This document shows positions 25,260 to 33,457 of a stretch of DNA of 64,000 nucleotides, one piece after another. The translations under genes and the position numbers were made by a program. How positions within the stretch are numbered: position 1 is the stretch's first letter; every line of letters starts with the position of its first letter. The stretch spans positions 1 to 64,000 of the forward strand of contig DASYAU010000014.1 in NCBI GenBank assembly GCA_036501185.1, in the 5' to 3' direction. The DNA is from Korobacter sp036501185. GTDB lineage: Bacteria; Acidobacteriota; Terriglobia; Terriglobales; Acidobacteriaceae. The notes beneath the pieces were generated by a model. The model had not been told where the DNA came from and made no database searches. It worked only from the letters and a program-made list of their open reading frames with translations.

Positions 25260-25643
25260 AGTGCTCCTCTGTAGTTCCAACGCGCGACTGCGCAAAATGG
25301 CCGAGTGAAACGAATATCCCGCGTCGAAGTGGGGGGACACTTCGATTCAAAAAACCGAGCGACAACTCGAGAGAAGAAGCAGAGCTTACCACAGAAAATC
25401 GGGCGGTAACCCTTGAAAAACTAGGCAAATTACGAAAGTCATTTTGACAAAGTCACAGAGCGAGTTGGGGATGAAAAGATCGGTTAAAGCCTTCTTCTGC
25501 GACGTTTGGGAGACGTTCGGAATTGGGTACCAGCGGCTTGCGCGTCACAGACTCTTACGGTCCGCAAGGCTACGATGGGTGGCAAAAGAACCCGATTATG
25601 CGGAACAACGGCGCATGATGGGGCTCCCATAGAGGAGGAAGCG
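25260..25643. other. Divergent intergenic region between the BNR gene and rubrerythrin
   Basis: 384 bp with no credible gene; a short in-frame extension of the rubrerythrin frame (from 25506) shows no homology. It holds a perfect inverted repeat at 25324-25345 and a TTGACA hexamer at 25444-25449 without a convincing -10 partner. The AT-rich stretch 25423-25450 may hold promoters. Confidence 0.6.
25324..25345. promoter_or_regulatory. Perfect inverted repeat, candidate operator
   Basis: TCGAAGTG 25324-25331 and CACTTCGA 25338-25345 are perfect complements with a six-base spacer (GGGGGA), 65 to 86 bp upstream of the BNR gene. Symmetry and spacing fit a dimeric repressor site; there is no T-run for a terminator. 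Confidence 0.45.
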
Positions 25644-26198
25644 ATGGCGAATGCAGCGGTGGCATCTGCAACTCTTGAGCACCTACAAACGGCTTATGAC
25701 GGGGAAAGCAATGCCCGGGTGCGCTACCGCCTGTTTGCGGTGCAAGCGGACCTGGATGGGTATCGCGATGTGGCGAGCTTATTCCGGGCGGCGGCGCGGG
25801 CGGAACAGGTGCATGCGGAGAATCATGCGCGGGTGATCCGATCCATGGGAGCCGAGCCGAAACGGAACATTCTGTCAGTGCATGTGGACGAAACAGCGAA
25901 GAACCTGGAGACGGCGATTCTCGGGGAAGAATACGAGCGGGATGTGATGTATCCGGAATTTGTTGCGGAGGCGAAAGAGAGCCGGCAGAATGCGGCGGCG
26001 CGGTCGTTCGCATATGCGATGGAGGTGGAGGCGGTTCATGCACAGCTCTTTAGGCTCGCGCTTGAACGGCTGAAATTCGGGCTGGAGGCGGTGAAGTATT
26101 ACGTGTGCCTGGTGTGCGGGTTTACCACGAGGGATGTGGAGATTGCGAAGTGTTTGGTGTGCAGCAATCCGCGGGAGAGATTTGAGATTGTGAGTTGA
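25644..26198 (+). CDS. Rubrerythrin
   Basis: 184 aa. Non-haem di-iron peroxidase that removes hydrogen peroxide using a rubredoxin-type electron relay. The ferritin-like part has metal-binding Glu-x-x-His sets: AYDGESNARVRYR, AARAEQVHAENHARV, and MEVEAVHAQLFRL. The C-terminal rubredoxin-like knuckle is CLVCGFTTRD...CLVC. ATG 25644 follows GAGGAGG by five bases; the open frame extends upstream without homology. Rubrerythrins are commonest in anaerobes, so its presence hints at low-oxygen life or peroxide stress. Monocistronic. Confidence 0.92.
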   Translation: MANAAVASATLEHLQTAYDGESNARVRYRLFAVQADLDGYRDVASLFRAAARAEQVHAENHARVIRSMGAEPKRNILSVHVDETAKNLETAILGEEYERDVMYPEFVAEAKESRQNAAARSFAYAMEVEAVHAQLFRLALERLKFGLEAVKYYVCLVCGFTTRDVEIAKCLVCSNPRERFEIVS

Positions 26199-26210
26199 GG
26201 AGAGCGCAAC

Positions 26211-26264
26211 ACCCTTCGACTGCAAATCCGCATCGTTATGCGGATTCTTCGCTCATATGACAGC
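26211..26264. repeat. Family B intergenic element
   Basis: CCCTTCGACTGC, a strong hairpin AATCCGCAT-CGTT-ATGCGGATT, then CTTCGCTCATATGACAGC. Nearly the same as 11738-11792. Confidence 0.8.
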
Positions 26265-26290
26265 AATATAAGAGCGCTGCGACGATAGGG

Positions 26291-26338
26291 GTTCCTTCGA
26301 ACTCCGCACGCTTCGCGCGGTTCGCTCACGATGACAGA
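26291..26338. repeat. Family B intergenic element, second copy
   Basis: GTTCCTTCGAACT, a GC-rich inner hairpin CCGCACGCTTCGCGCGG, then TTCGCTCACGATGACAGAG. It directly follows the copy at 26211 and runs up to the rdgB stop. Confidence 0.75.
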
Positions 26339-26949
26339 GGGTTGGCGTCGATCCACGCTAGGAACTGGCGGAAGGCGGCGCCGCGATGGCTGTAGTGTGA
26401 CTTTTCTTCCGCGCTGAGTTCTGCGAAGGTCTTGCCAATTTCCGGAAAGAAAAACATAGGATCGTAACCGAAGCCGTTCGAGCCACGAAGGGCGTGGAGG
26501 ATTCTGCCCTCGGCTTGGCCGCGGAAGGTGGCGAGAGTGTGTCCGTCGCGGGCGAGGGCGAGGACGCAGACGAAGCGGCCGGTGCGCTGGGGATCGGGGA
26601 CCGTCTTGAGGCGATCGAGCACGAGTTGATTGTTGCGGTCGTCGATATCGGGGCCGGCGTAGCCGAGTTCGTCGGTGGCGTAGCGCGCGGAGTGTACGCC
26701 AGGAGCGCCTTGGAGAGCATCGACTTCGAGGCCGGAATCGTCGGCGAGGGTGAGCTGGCCGGCAACGTGAAGGCTGTAGTAGTTGGCCTTGATGATGGCG
26801 TTGGCTTCGAAGGTGTCGCCGTCTTCGACGGGAGGCTCGAGCTGCTTGTAGTCGGGGAGGAGATCGAGTTCGACGTCGTGGACGCGGGCGGCGCCGATGA
26901 AATCGCGGATCTTGCCGGGGTTGGAGGTGGCGACGAGGATGCGGCGCAT
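26326..26949 (-). CDS. rdgB: Non-canonical purine NTP pyrophosphatase RdgB/HAM1
   Basis: 207 aa. Hydrolyses dITP/ITP and XTP to monophosphates, keeping deaminated purines out of DNA. Family blocks: LVATSNPGKIRDF at the N-terminus (nucleotide-binding Lys), LADDSGLEVDAL, GVHSARYA, SNGFGYDPMFFFP and SHRGAAFRQF. ATG 26949. The stop codon region overlaps a family B repeat. Start region is preceded by three 8-bp repeats (CACGGAG words). Confidence 0.94.
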   Translation of the reverse strand: MRRILVATSNPGKIRDFIGAARVHDVELDLLPDYKQLEPPVEDGDTFEANAIIKANYYSLHVAGQLTLADDSGLEVDALQGAPGVHSARYATDELGYAGPDIDDRNNQLVLDRLKTVPDPQRTGRFVCVLALARDGHTLATFRGQAEGRILHALRGSNGFGYDPMFFFPEIGKTFAELSAEEKSHYSHRGAAFRQFLAWIDANPLSS

Positions 26950-26962
26950 TTCAAAAACCTAC

Positions 26963-26986
26963 CACGGAGACACGGAGGCACGGAGA
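26963..26986. repeat. Three 8-bp CACGGAGN repeats upstream of rdgB
   Basis: CACGGAGA, CACGGAGG and CACGGAGA lie head to tail at 26963, 26971 and 26979, 14 bp upstream of the rdgB start. Similar CACAGAG-type octamers are scattered in many bacterial genomes (recollection). Confidence 0.6.
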
Positions 26987-26996
26987 GTTTTAGCGA

Positions 26997-28673
26997 TTAG
27001 GCGTTGGGGAGGGTGTTGACCGGATTGGTAGATCGGGCGATCACGAAGAGCGCGATAAGAAAGATTAGGGAGACGGCGGAGATGAGGTCGCCCCAGGTTT
27101 CGTCGGAGGTGCGGGCGTAGTCGATGGTGACTTCATGGTGGCCGGTGGGGAGATCGAGGACCATGCGGCCGTCGGTGAGATCGGCGGAGCGCGGGTAAGG
27201 CTGATGGTCGACGTGGACGCTCCAGGCAGGGAAGTCGAGAAGGCGGAGAGTGTCCCGGGTGGGGACTTGGGAGTCGATGGCGAAGCGCTTGTGCTCTGGC
27301 TGCCAGAGCTGGGAGTCGCTGTGAACCAAAGTTGCAGGTGAAACCTTGCGCTGCTCGTCGGTCTGGCTTGCGATTTGGATGGCGATGCGCGGCGTATAAG
27401 GATGCGCGTTGGAGTTGTCGGCGGTGAGGGGCGTGTATTCGTCAGTGCCTTCGTAGCCTTCGCCATTGTTGATGGCTTCGAAAAGCGAGACAGGACGGTC
27501 TTCGGGATAAATCTTCTGGTGGAACTGCCAATAACAGAGACCAATAGTGCAAGGGACCAGGAGGAAGAGTGCGTACTTGGCGCGCGGGACGCGGGCGAAA
27601 GCGGCGCCGGCGAAGAGCGCGAGCGCGACGTTGAGGACCATGAGCCAGCGCCAGGGAAATTGCACGAACATGAGCTTCGGTGCGAACTGCCAGACAAGGG
27701 CGCTGATCGGGAGAAGAAGGAAGATCGTCAGGATCACGCTGGCGAGGAGGATGCTGTAAAGCTGCGGTGCGCGCTGGCGCAGGGGCCGCGCGAAGCCGGC
27801 GACGAGAGCGGCGAGGATGAATTCAATGACCGCGAAGATGGAAGTGTGGAGGAGGACGGCGTCGTGTTCGGCGTCGGCGGTGCGAGCGAAGAGGAAATTG
27901 TCGTGGGGTGAGGAGCCGGAGGTGACAGCCTGGGCAATCTGCACCCAACGCTGTTCATAGATTGCGGGGATGAGGAAGAAGGCGGCGAGGCCGAGGCCAA
28001 GGGCGAGAGCAATGGCGGCGCGGATCAGCGGTTCGGCGCGGCGCAGTTGGATGGCGCGGATGATTACGACGAACGCGAGCAGATAGGTGGCGATGACGGC
28101 GGCGGGGAGATTGGTGAGCCAGATGGCCGCCACGTGCAGAGCCAGCAGGCTGGAGTTCTTGAGGAGCCCGCCGCGATCGCGCAGGGCGAAGAGCAGGATG
28201 CCGGGAAGCCAGATGGCGGCGATCATCTCGGCGAAGGCGCCGCGTTCGTAGATCACAACTTATAGATAAGGATTTACCGCATAGAAGATCGCGGCGAGGA
28301 CAGCGGCGCGGTCGTCGAGCCACTCGCGCGCGAAGAGGAACATGCTGATGCCGGCGGCGATACAGACGATTACTGAAAGTGCGCCGGGCGTGGCGGAGAT
28401 GGGAAGGGCGAGGGTGAGAAGGGCCCCCATCATCCAGGAGATGGGTGGATAGAAGACGAAGCGCGGCTCACCGGAACCGTAGTTGGCGAAGGCGGCCCAG
28501 TGCGGATAGAGGGTGCCCAGCTTCCATTGGCGGGCGACTTCGATCCAGGAACAGACGTGGAAGGTGAGGTCGTGACCGTTGCTTGTGCCATAGAAGAAAT
28601 AGGGAAGCACGACAGCAGCGGCGGCGACGATAGTCCACCAAAGTCCAAGACGCATTCCGTTTTTGAAACCCAT
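26997..28673 (-). CDS. Polytopic membrane protein (6-pyruvoyl-tetrahydropterin-synthase-related type) interrupted by one in-frame stop
   Basis: Two open frames, 28673-28260 and 28256-26997, are in the same phase and separated only by TAA (28262-28260) and one sense codon. Read through, they give 558 codons of a single membrane protein. The N-terminal half has GHDLTFHVCSWIEVARQW, YPHWAAFANYGSGEP and FYPPISWMMG; the second continues with VIYERGAFAEMIAAIWLP, at least eight helices and a C-terminal soluble beta domain, as in PF10131/YfhO-like proteins. The junction NPYL-stop-VVIYERG is where relatives read through (recollection), for example with Leu TTA. It could be a pseudogene, reinitiation at GTG 28256, or a base error. 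Confidence 0.75.
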
Positions 28674-28768
28674 GTGTCGCCCATCTTAGCGGAGCGCCTG
28701 AAAACGCGGAAACAAAGGATTGAGGCGATGCGAGAAGTCGTGGTGCGCGAGAGCTTGACGCAGATCGA

Positions 28769-28784
28769 TGTGATGCAGGTCACA
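28769..28784. promoter_or_regulatory. Perfect CRP/FNR-type palindrome upstream of the exopolysaccharide operon
   Basis: TGTGA 28769-28773, N6 (TGCAGG), TCACA 28780-28784, all ten consensus positions matched. It is 56 bp upstream of the first possible start of the export gene. A TTGACG hexamer lies at 28755-28760 but no good -10 box is evident. Confidence 0.6.
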
Positions 28785-28839
28785 GTACGATGCAATTTCA
28801 CTGCGTTAAGGAAGAAGGGAGTCGGATTAGCTGTGAGCT

Positions 28840-31191
28840 GTGCAGGGTCGAACCAGGGTCACTTTGTTGGGATATTTCTTCGGGTCACGCGAAAAGTTTA
28901 AACGAGCTCTCCCATGGCCGTGGGCGGCAGCGCTGGTACTGGGAACCGCGCTGCCGCTTTCGGCGCAACAGGCGAGGCCATGCCCGTCCGGTGACGAGAG
29001 TGCTGAATGCTCGGCGACCGCGAAGGCGAAGATTCTGGATCCGATGGCCGACCCGAGAAGCGCGGACGCGGTGTTTAGCGTAGACCCGGCAAACCGCACG
29101 GCAACCTCGAAGACGGAGCCGGGGACCCGGTTTGCGAATGGGAGTAAACGACCGGGAACGGCGCCCGCCGGAAATCGCGAACCGTCGGACGAGCGGACAC
29201 CAGAGCCTCTGCTGGAATTCGAAAAATATGTAGAGAGATCGCTGGGGCATCCGCTACAGCTGTTTGGGCGGAGCCTGTTTGCGCATGCCCCGTCGACGTT
29301 TGCGCCGGTGAATGATGCGCCGGTTCCGGCGGATTACGTGATTGGTCCGGGCGATGAACTGGTGGTGCGCGGATGGGGGCAGGTGGAGATTGAAGCGCGG
29401 GTGATGGTGGATCGCGCGGGACAAGTCTTCCTGCCGAAGGTGGGGATGATCTCGGTGGCAGGCGTGCACTATGCGGATTTGCACGACCACACGCAAAGGG
29501 CGATCCAGCGGGTGTTCCACAACTTCGAGTTGTCGGTGTCGCTGGGTCAGTTGAGGACGATACAGATTTACGCGGTTGGGCAGGCGCGGGCGCCGGGCAG
29601 TTATACGGTGAGTTCGCTAAGCACACTGGTGAACGCGTTGTTTGCGTGCGGTGGGCCTTCGGCGCGGGGGTCGCTGCGGGCGATCGAGGTCCGGCGTGGG
29701 AAAGAAACAGTTGCGAAATTCGATCTGTATGAGTTCCTGCTGAACGGCGATCGGTCGAACGATGTGGGGCTGTTGCCGGGCGATGTGGTGTACATCCCGC
29801 CGGTTGGAGGGCTTGCGGCAGTGGCCGGAAGCGTGAATGCGCCGGCCATTTATGAGATGAAACGCGACGCGACGCTGGCGGATGCGCTGGCGATGGCGGG
29901 CGGACTGGCGGCAACGGCGGATGGGCAGAAGGTTTCCATCGAGCGGATTGAGCAGCATTGCGTGCGGAACGTACGTGAGGTCGCGCTGGATGGAGCGGAG
30001 AAGAATTTCACGCTGAGCGATGGCGATGTGGTGCGGGTGATTGCGGTTTCACCGGCGATTGAGGATGCGGTGACGCTGCGGGGGAATGTGGCGCATCCGG
30101 GGCGATATCGGTGGCGCGAGGGGATGCGGGTTCACGATTTGATTCCCGATCGCGGGTTTCTGCTGACCGAAGAATATTGGAACAACAAAAATAAGCTGGT
30201 GAATGGCGGAGAATCGGAAGGCGTGGCGGGACTCGACGTAAAGCAACCTGCGCCGGAGATCAACTGGGACTACGCGGCGGTGCAGCGTACGAATGCGGCG
30301 GACCTGACCTGGGAAATTTTGCCGTTCAACTTGGCAAAGGCGATTGAGGCGGGTGCCGAGAATGATCTCCCGCTGCTCGCGGGCGATGTAGTGACGATCT
30401 TTTCCGAGCGCGACCTGGCGCTGCCGAACACAGAACAGACGAAGCTGGTGCGGTTGGAGGGCGAGGTGCGCGCGCCGGGAGTGTATCGGTGTCGTAAGGG
30501 AGAGACGCTGCGGGAATTAGTGACGCGGGTGGGACTGACGGAGGACAGCTATCTGTTCGGCGCGGAGTTTACGCGGGAAAGCACGCGACGTCAGCAGCAG
30601 GACGCGTTCGAACGCATGATTGCGGAGATGGAGAAGAACCTGGCGAGAATCCAGACGCAACGGGTAGACACGAGCGCCAATGCCGCGAGCGCGCAGGAGG
30701 GGAACGAGGCGCGACGAGATGTGCTGGAGAAGCTGCGCAGTTTGCAGCCGTCGGGAAGAGTTGTGCTGTCGCTGGCGCCGGATGCGCGGGAGACGGAGCA
30801 GTTGCCGGGGATCGTGCTGGAAGACGGCGACCGGTTTGTGGTGCCGCACACGCCAGCGACGGTGGGGGTGGCGGGCGAGGTCTACAACCAGGGGGCGCTG
30901 CTGTATCGGCCGCGTTTGCGTGTGCGGGATTACCTGCGGGATGCGGGAGGTCCGACACGCGGGGCAGATTCGGGGCGAATGTTTGTGCTGCGGGCGGATG
31001 GGCGCGTGGTGAGCCGGCAGATGGACTCGCTGTGGAGCTCGAAATTCGAAGATTTGAGGATTTACCCGGGGGACACGATTGTTGCGCTGGCGCGGATGGA
31101 GCGGGGTGCGTTTTTCCGCGGGCTGAAAGATTGGTCGCAGGTGATCTCGGATTTCGCGCTCGGGGCGGCAGCCGTGAAGGTGCTGCAATGA
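28840..31191 (+). CDS. Polysaccharide export outer-membrane protein (Wza-like, multiple SLBB domains)
   Basis: Up to 783 aa; forms the outer-membrane exit for capsule or exopolysaccharide. The Poly_export domain begins near ADYVIGPGDELVVRGWGQ, followed by several SLBB beta-grasp domains, for example IQIYAVGQARAPGSYTVSSLSTL, AAVAGSVNAPAIYEMKR, VTLRGNVAHPGRYRWREG, VRLEGEVRAPGVYRCRKG, and a helical insertion (about 570-640). The N-terminus has a hydrophobic leader ending in LSAQQARP. GTG 28840 is the longest start; TTG 28864/28867 are alternatives. Longer than E. coli Wza (379 aa), like other acidobacterial and myxobacterial export proteins. First gene of a seven-gene operon. Confidence 0.88.
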   Translation: MQGRTRVTLLGYFFGSREKFKRALPWPWAAALVLGTALPLSAQQARPCPSGDESAECSATAKAKILDPMADPRSADAVFSVDPANRTATSKTEPGTRFANGSKRPGTAPAGNREPSDERTPEPLLEFEKYVERSLGHPLQLFGRSLFAHAPSTFAPVNDAPVPADYVIGPGDELVVRGWGQVEIEARVMVDRAGQVFLPKVGMISVAGVHYADLHDHTQRAIQRVFHNFELSVSLGQLRTIQIYAVGQARAPGSYTVSSLSTLVNALFACGGPSARGSLRAIEVRRGKETVAKFDLYEFLLNGDRSNDVGLLPGDVVYIPPVGGLAAVAGSVNAPAIYEMKRDATLADALAMAGGLAATADGQKVSIERIEQHCVRNVREVALDGAEKNFTLSDGDVVRVIAVSPAIEDAVTLRGNVAHPGRYRWREGMRVHDLIPDRGFLLTEEYWNNKNKLVNGGESEGVAGLDVKQPAPEINWDYAAVQRTNAADLTWEILPFNLAKAIEAGAENDLPLLAGDVVTIFSERDLALPNTEQTKLVRLEGEVRAPGVYRCRKGETLRELVTRVGLTEDSYLFGAEFTRESTRRQQQDAFERMIAEMEKNLARIQTQRVDTSANAASAQEGNEARRDVLEKLRSLQPSGRVVLSLAPDARETEQLPGIVLEDGDRFVVPHTPATVGVAGEVYNQGALLYRPRLRVRDYLRDAGGPTRGADSGRMFVLRADGRVVSRQMDSLWSSKFEDLRIYPGDTIVALARMERGAFFRGLKDWSQVISDFALGAAAVKVLQ

Positions 31192-32366
31192 CGGTTGCCG
31201 TCGAGATTGCAGAACAAGATCTTGAGCTGGAGCGGATCGACCTGCTGCGCCTTGCGACTCGGAACCGAAAAACGCTGTTATTGGTTGCGATAGCGGCGGC
31301 GGTGGGTTTCTCCGTCATGACGATGCTTCTGCCGGTGCGATATACGGCGACGACGCGTTTGTTGCCGCCACAGCAGAATCAGTCACTGGCGACGCTGTTC
31401 ATGGGACAGACGGGCGGGACGGGCCTGTCGAGCGTGGCGCAGAAGGAGCTGGGGATCAAGAATTCGGCGTACCTTTACATCGGAATGCTGAACAGCCGCA
31501 GCGTGCGGGATGGGCTGATTGAGCACGCTGGGCTGGCGCGGGTGTATGGGATGCGCGGGGCGTCGGAGGTGAGGGCGGAGCTGGCGCGCCGGACGCGGAT
31601 CCAACTTACAAAAGAAGGAATGATCACAGTGGCGGTGGAGGACGGCGATCCGCAACGGGCGGCGGTGCTGGCAAATGGATATTCCGAGGAACTGCGGCGA
31701 ACGACGCAACGGCTGGCGATGACCGAGGCTGCGCAGAGAAGGCAGTTCTTCGACGATCAGGTGCAGCAGACGCGGGAGGATCTGAACCGCGCGGAGACGG
31801 TGTTTCGCGAAGTGCAGCAGAAGACCGGGATGCTGCAGATGGACGCGCAGGCGAAAACGTTGATCGAAACGGCGGCGATGTTGCGAGCGCAGATCGCGGC
31901 GGGAGAGGTGCAGTTGCGGACGCTGCGCGCCTTTGGGACGGAACAGAACCCCGACGTGCGCCAGCAGGAAGCGCAACTCGGGGGGTGGCGCAGCGAGCTG
32001 GGACGGCTGGAATCACAGGGCGGCGATGCGGCTTTCAGCAAAGGACGTGCGCCGGCGCAGGCTGAGGAATATGTGCGGGCGATGCGGAACGTGAAGTATC
32101 ACGAGGCAGTGCTGGAGATGCTGTTGAAGCAATTGGAGGCCGCCAAGCTTGACGAGGCGAAAGAGGCGACGGTGATCCAGGTAGTGGACGCGGCGGTGGC
32201 ACCGGATGCGAGGAGTTCCCCGAAGCGAAGCGCAATTGTAGTGCTGGGGACGGTGGCCGCACTGATGTTAGCAATGGTTGTGCTGTGGGTGCGGGAGGAG
32301 TACGCACACAACACGGCTTGGCAGCAGAGATGGTGCGAGTTGCGAATGGACTGGAGGCGCGCGTGA
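31188..32366 (+). CDS. Wzz/GNVR-type polysaccharide chain-length/co-polymerase protein
   Basis: 392 aa. Two membrane helices (LLLVAIAAAVGFSVMTMLLPV at about 28-48 and IVVLGTVAALMLAMVVLWV near the C-terminus) flank a long periplasmic coiled-coil, the layout of Wzz/PCP proteins that set polymer length. The segment just after helix 1 (RYTATTRLLPPQ) is the Wzz signature. It has no C-terminal tyrosine-kinase domain. ATG 31188 overlaps the stop of the export gene (ATGA), so the longer upstream frame is ignored. Inner membrane. Confidence 0.88.
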   Translation: MTVAVEIAEQDLELERIDLLRLATRNRKTLLLVAIAAAVGFSVMTMLLPVRYTATTRLLPPQQNQSLATLFMGQTGGTGLSSVAQKELGIKNSAYLYIGMLNSRSVRDGLIEHAGLARVYGMRGASEVRAELARRTRIQLTKEGMITVAVEDGDPQRAAVLANGYSEELRRTTQRLAMTEAAQRRQFFDDQVQQTREDLNRAETVFREVQQKTGMLQMDAQAKTLIETAAMLRAQIAAGEVQLRTLRAFGTEQNPDVRQQEAQLGGWRSELGRLESQGGDAAFSKGRAPAQAEEYVRAMRNVKYHEAVLEMLLKQLEAAKLDEAKEATVIQVVDAAVAPDARSSPKRSAIVVLGTVAALMLAMVVLWVREEYAHNTAWQQRWCELRMDWRRA

Positions 32367-33457
32367 TCCGCGTGCTGCATGTGGTTGGCGGGCTGGGAGT
32401 GGGCGGGACGGAGACGTGGCTGACGAAAGGGCTGGAGACGATCGACCGGCACCGCTACCAATTCGATTTCCTGGTGCATGGCGATGGGCCGCAACCGTAT
32501 CGGAAACGAATTGAGGAGGCAGGCGGACGGGTGTTGAGCTGTCCGTGGCCGCGACGCTTTCCGCTGTATGCGTCGGCTTTGTTCCGCATTTTACGGGAGG
32601 GCCGATACCGAGCACTGCATGCGCACACGCACGCGTCGAGTGGATTTGCGCTGGCGATTGCCGCGGCGGCGGGAGTGCCGGTACGGGTTTTCCATTCGCA
32701 CACTGCGGAAGATGCGAGCGACGGAACGAGGTGGAAGGCGGCATATTTCTGGTGCGCGCGGCAATTGATCCAGCGCTATGCGACGCGCGGGATCGCGGTG
32801 AGCGAGGAGGCGGCACGCCCGTTCTTTCCCGCGGATTGGCGGCAGAAAGCGCCGCAGTGGCGGGTGTCGCCAATCGGAATCGACCTGGCTGCGTTCGCGA
32901 CGGGCGAGGAGCGCGGTGAAGTGCGGCAGGAGTTGAAGATTTCGCCGGGAACCATTGCGGTGGTGCATGTGGGCCGCTTCGCGGAGGTGAAGAACCACGA
33001 GTTGCTCGTCGAGATTGCCTTGGAGTTGGCAATGGGTGATCGCGAGATTGTGTTTGTGCTGGTGGGAGATGGTGAGCGGCGCAGGTTCATCGAGCGGGAG
33101 ATTGAGTCGTGGGGATTAAGCGCGCGATTCAGGATGCTGGGAGTCCGGAATGACGTGGAGCGGATTCTGAAGGCATGCGATGTGTTCGTTTTGCCTTCGC
33201 GTTATGAGGGTTATCCCCTGGCCTACGTGGAGGCGCAGGCGGCGGGACTGCCATGCGTGATCTCAGACGTGGTGGCGCCGGCGGCAGACCTGGTGCCGAG
33301 ACGGACGATGCGATTGCCGGTGACTGCGGAACCGAGAGTTTGGGCAGATGCGATCAGGGCTGCGAGCGGGATGCGACGGCCGAAGATGGTGCCGCGACAG
33401 TTGCGCAGCGTGGCGATTGAATCGTCGATGGAGCACATGGTGGAGAGCTACTACTGA
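32363..33457 (+). CDS. Glycosyltransferase family 4-type (GT-B)
   Basis: 365 aa. Adds a sugar from an NDP-sugar to the growing repeat unit at the cytoplasmic membrane face. N-terminal RVLHVVGGLGVGGTETWL is the standard GT4 acceptor-domain start; the C-terminal nucleotide-binding part has VVHVGRFAEVKNHELLV and the E-x7-E-like block FVLPSRYEGYPLAYVEAQAAGLP. The start is GTG 32363, overlapping the stop of the Wzz gene as GTGA with GGAGG six bases upstream; longer upstream frames are not needed. Confidence 0.9.
   Translation: MIRVLHVVGGLGVGGTETWLTKGLETIDRHRYQFDFLVHGDGPQPYRKRIEEAGGRVLSCPWPRRFPLYASALFRILREGRYRALHAHTHASSGFALAIAAAAGVPVRVFHSHTAEDASDGTRWKAAYFWCARQLIQRYATRGIAVSEEAARPFFPADWRQKAPQWRVSPIGIDLAAFATGEERGEVRQELKISPGTIAVVHVGRFAEVKNHELLVEIALELAMGDREIVFVLVGDGERRRFIEREIESWGLSARFRMLGVRNDVERILKACDVFVLPSRYEGYPLAYVEAQAAGLPCVISDVVAPAADLVPRRTMRLPVTAEPRVWADAIRAASGMRRPKMVPRQLRSVAIESSMEHMVESYY

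Noticed and set aside
25506..25643. 46-residue upstream extension of rubrerythrin
   Set aside because: No homology or membrane/signal pattern; the strong GAGGAGG site and ATG at 25644 match the family start.
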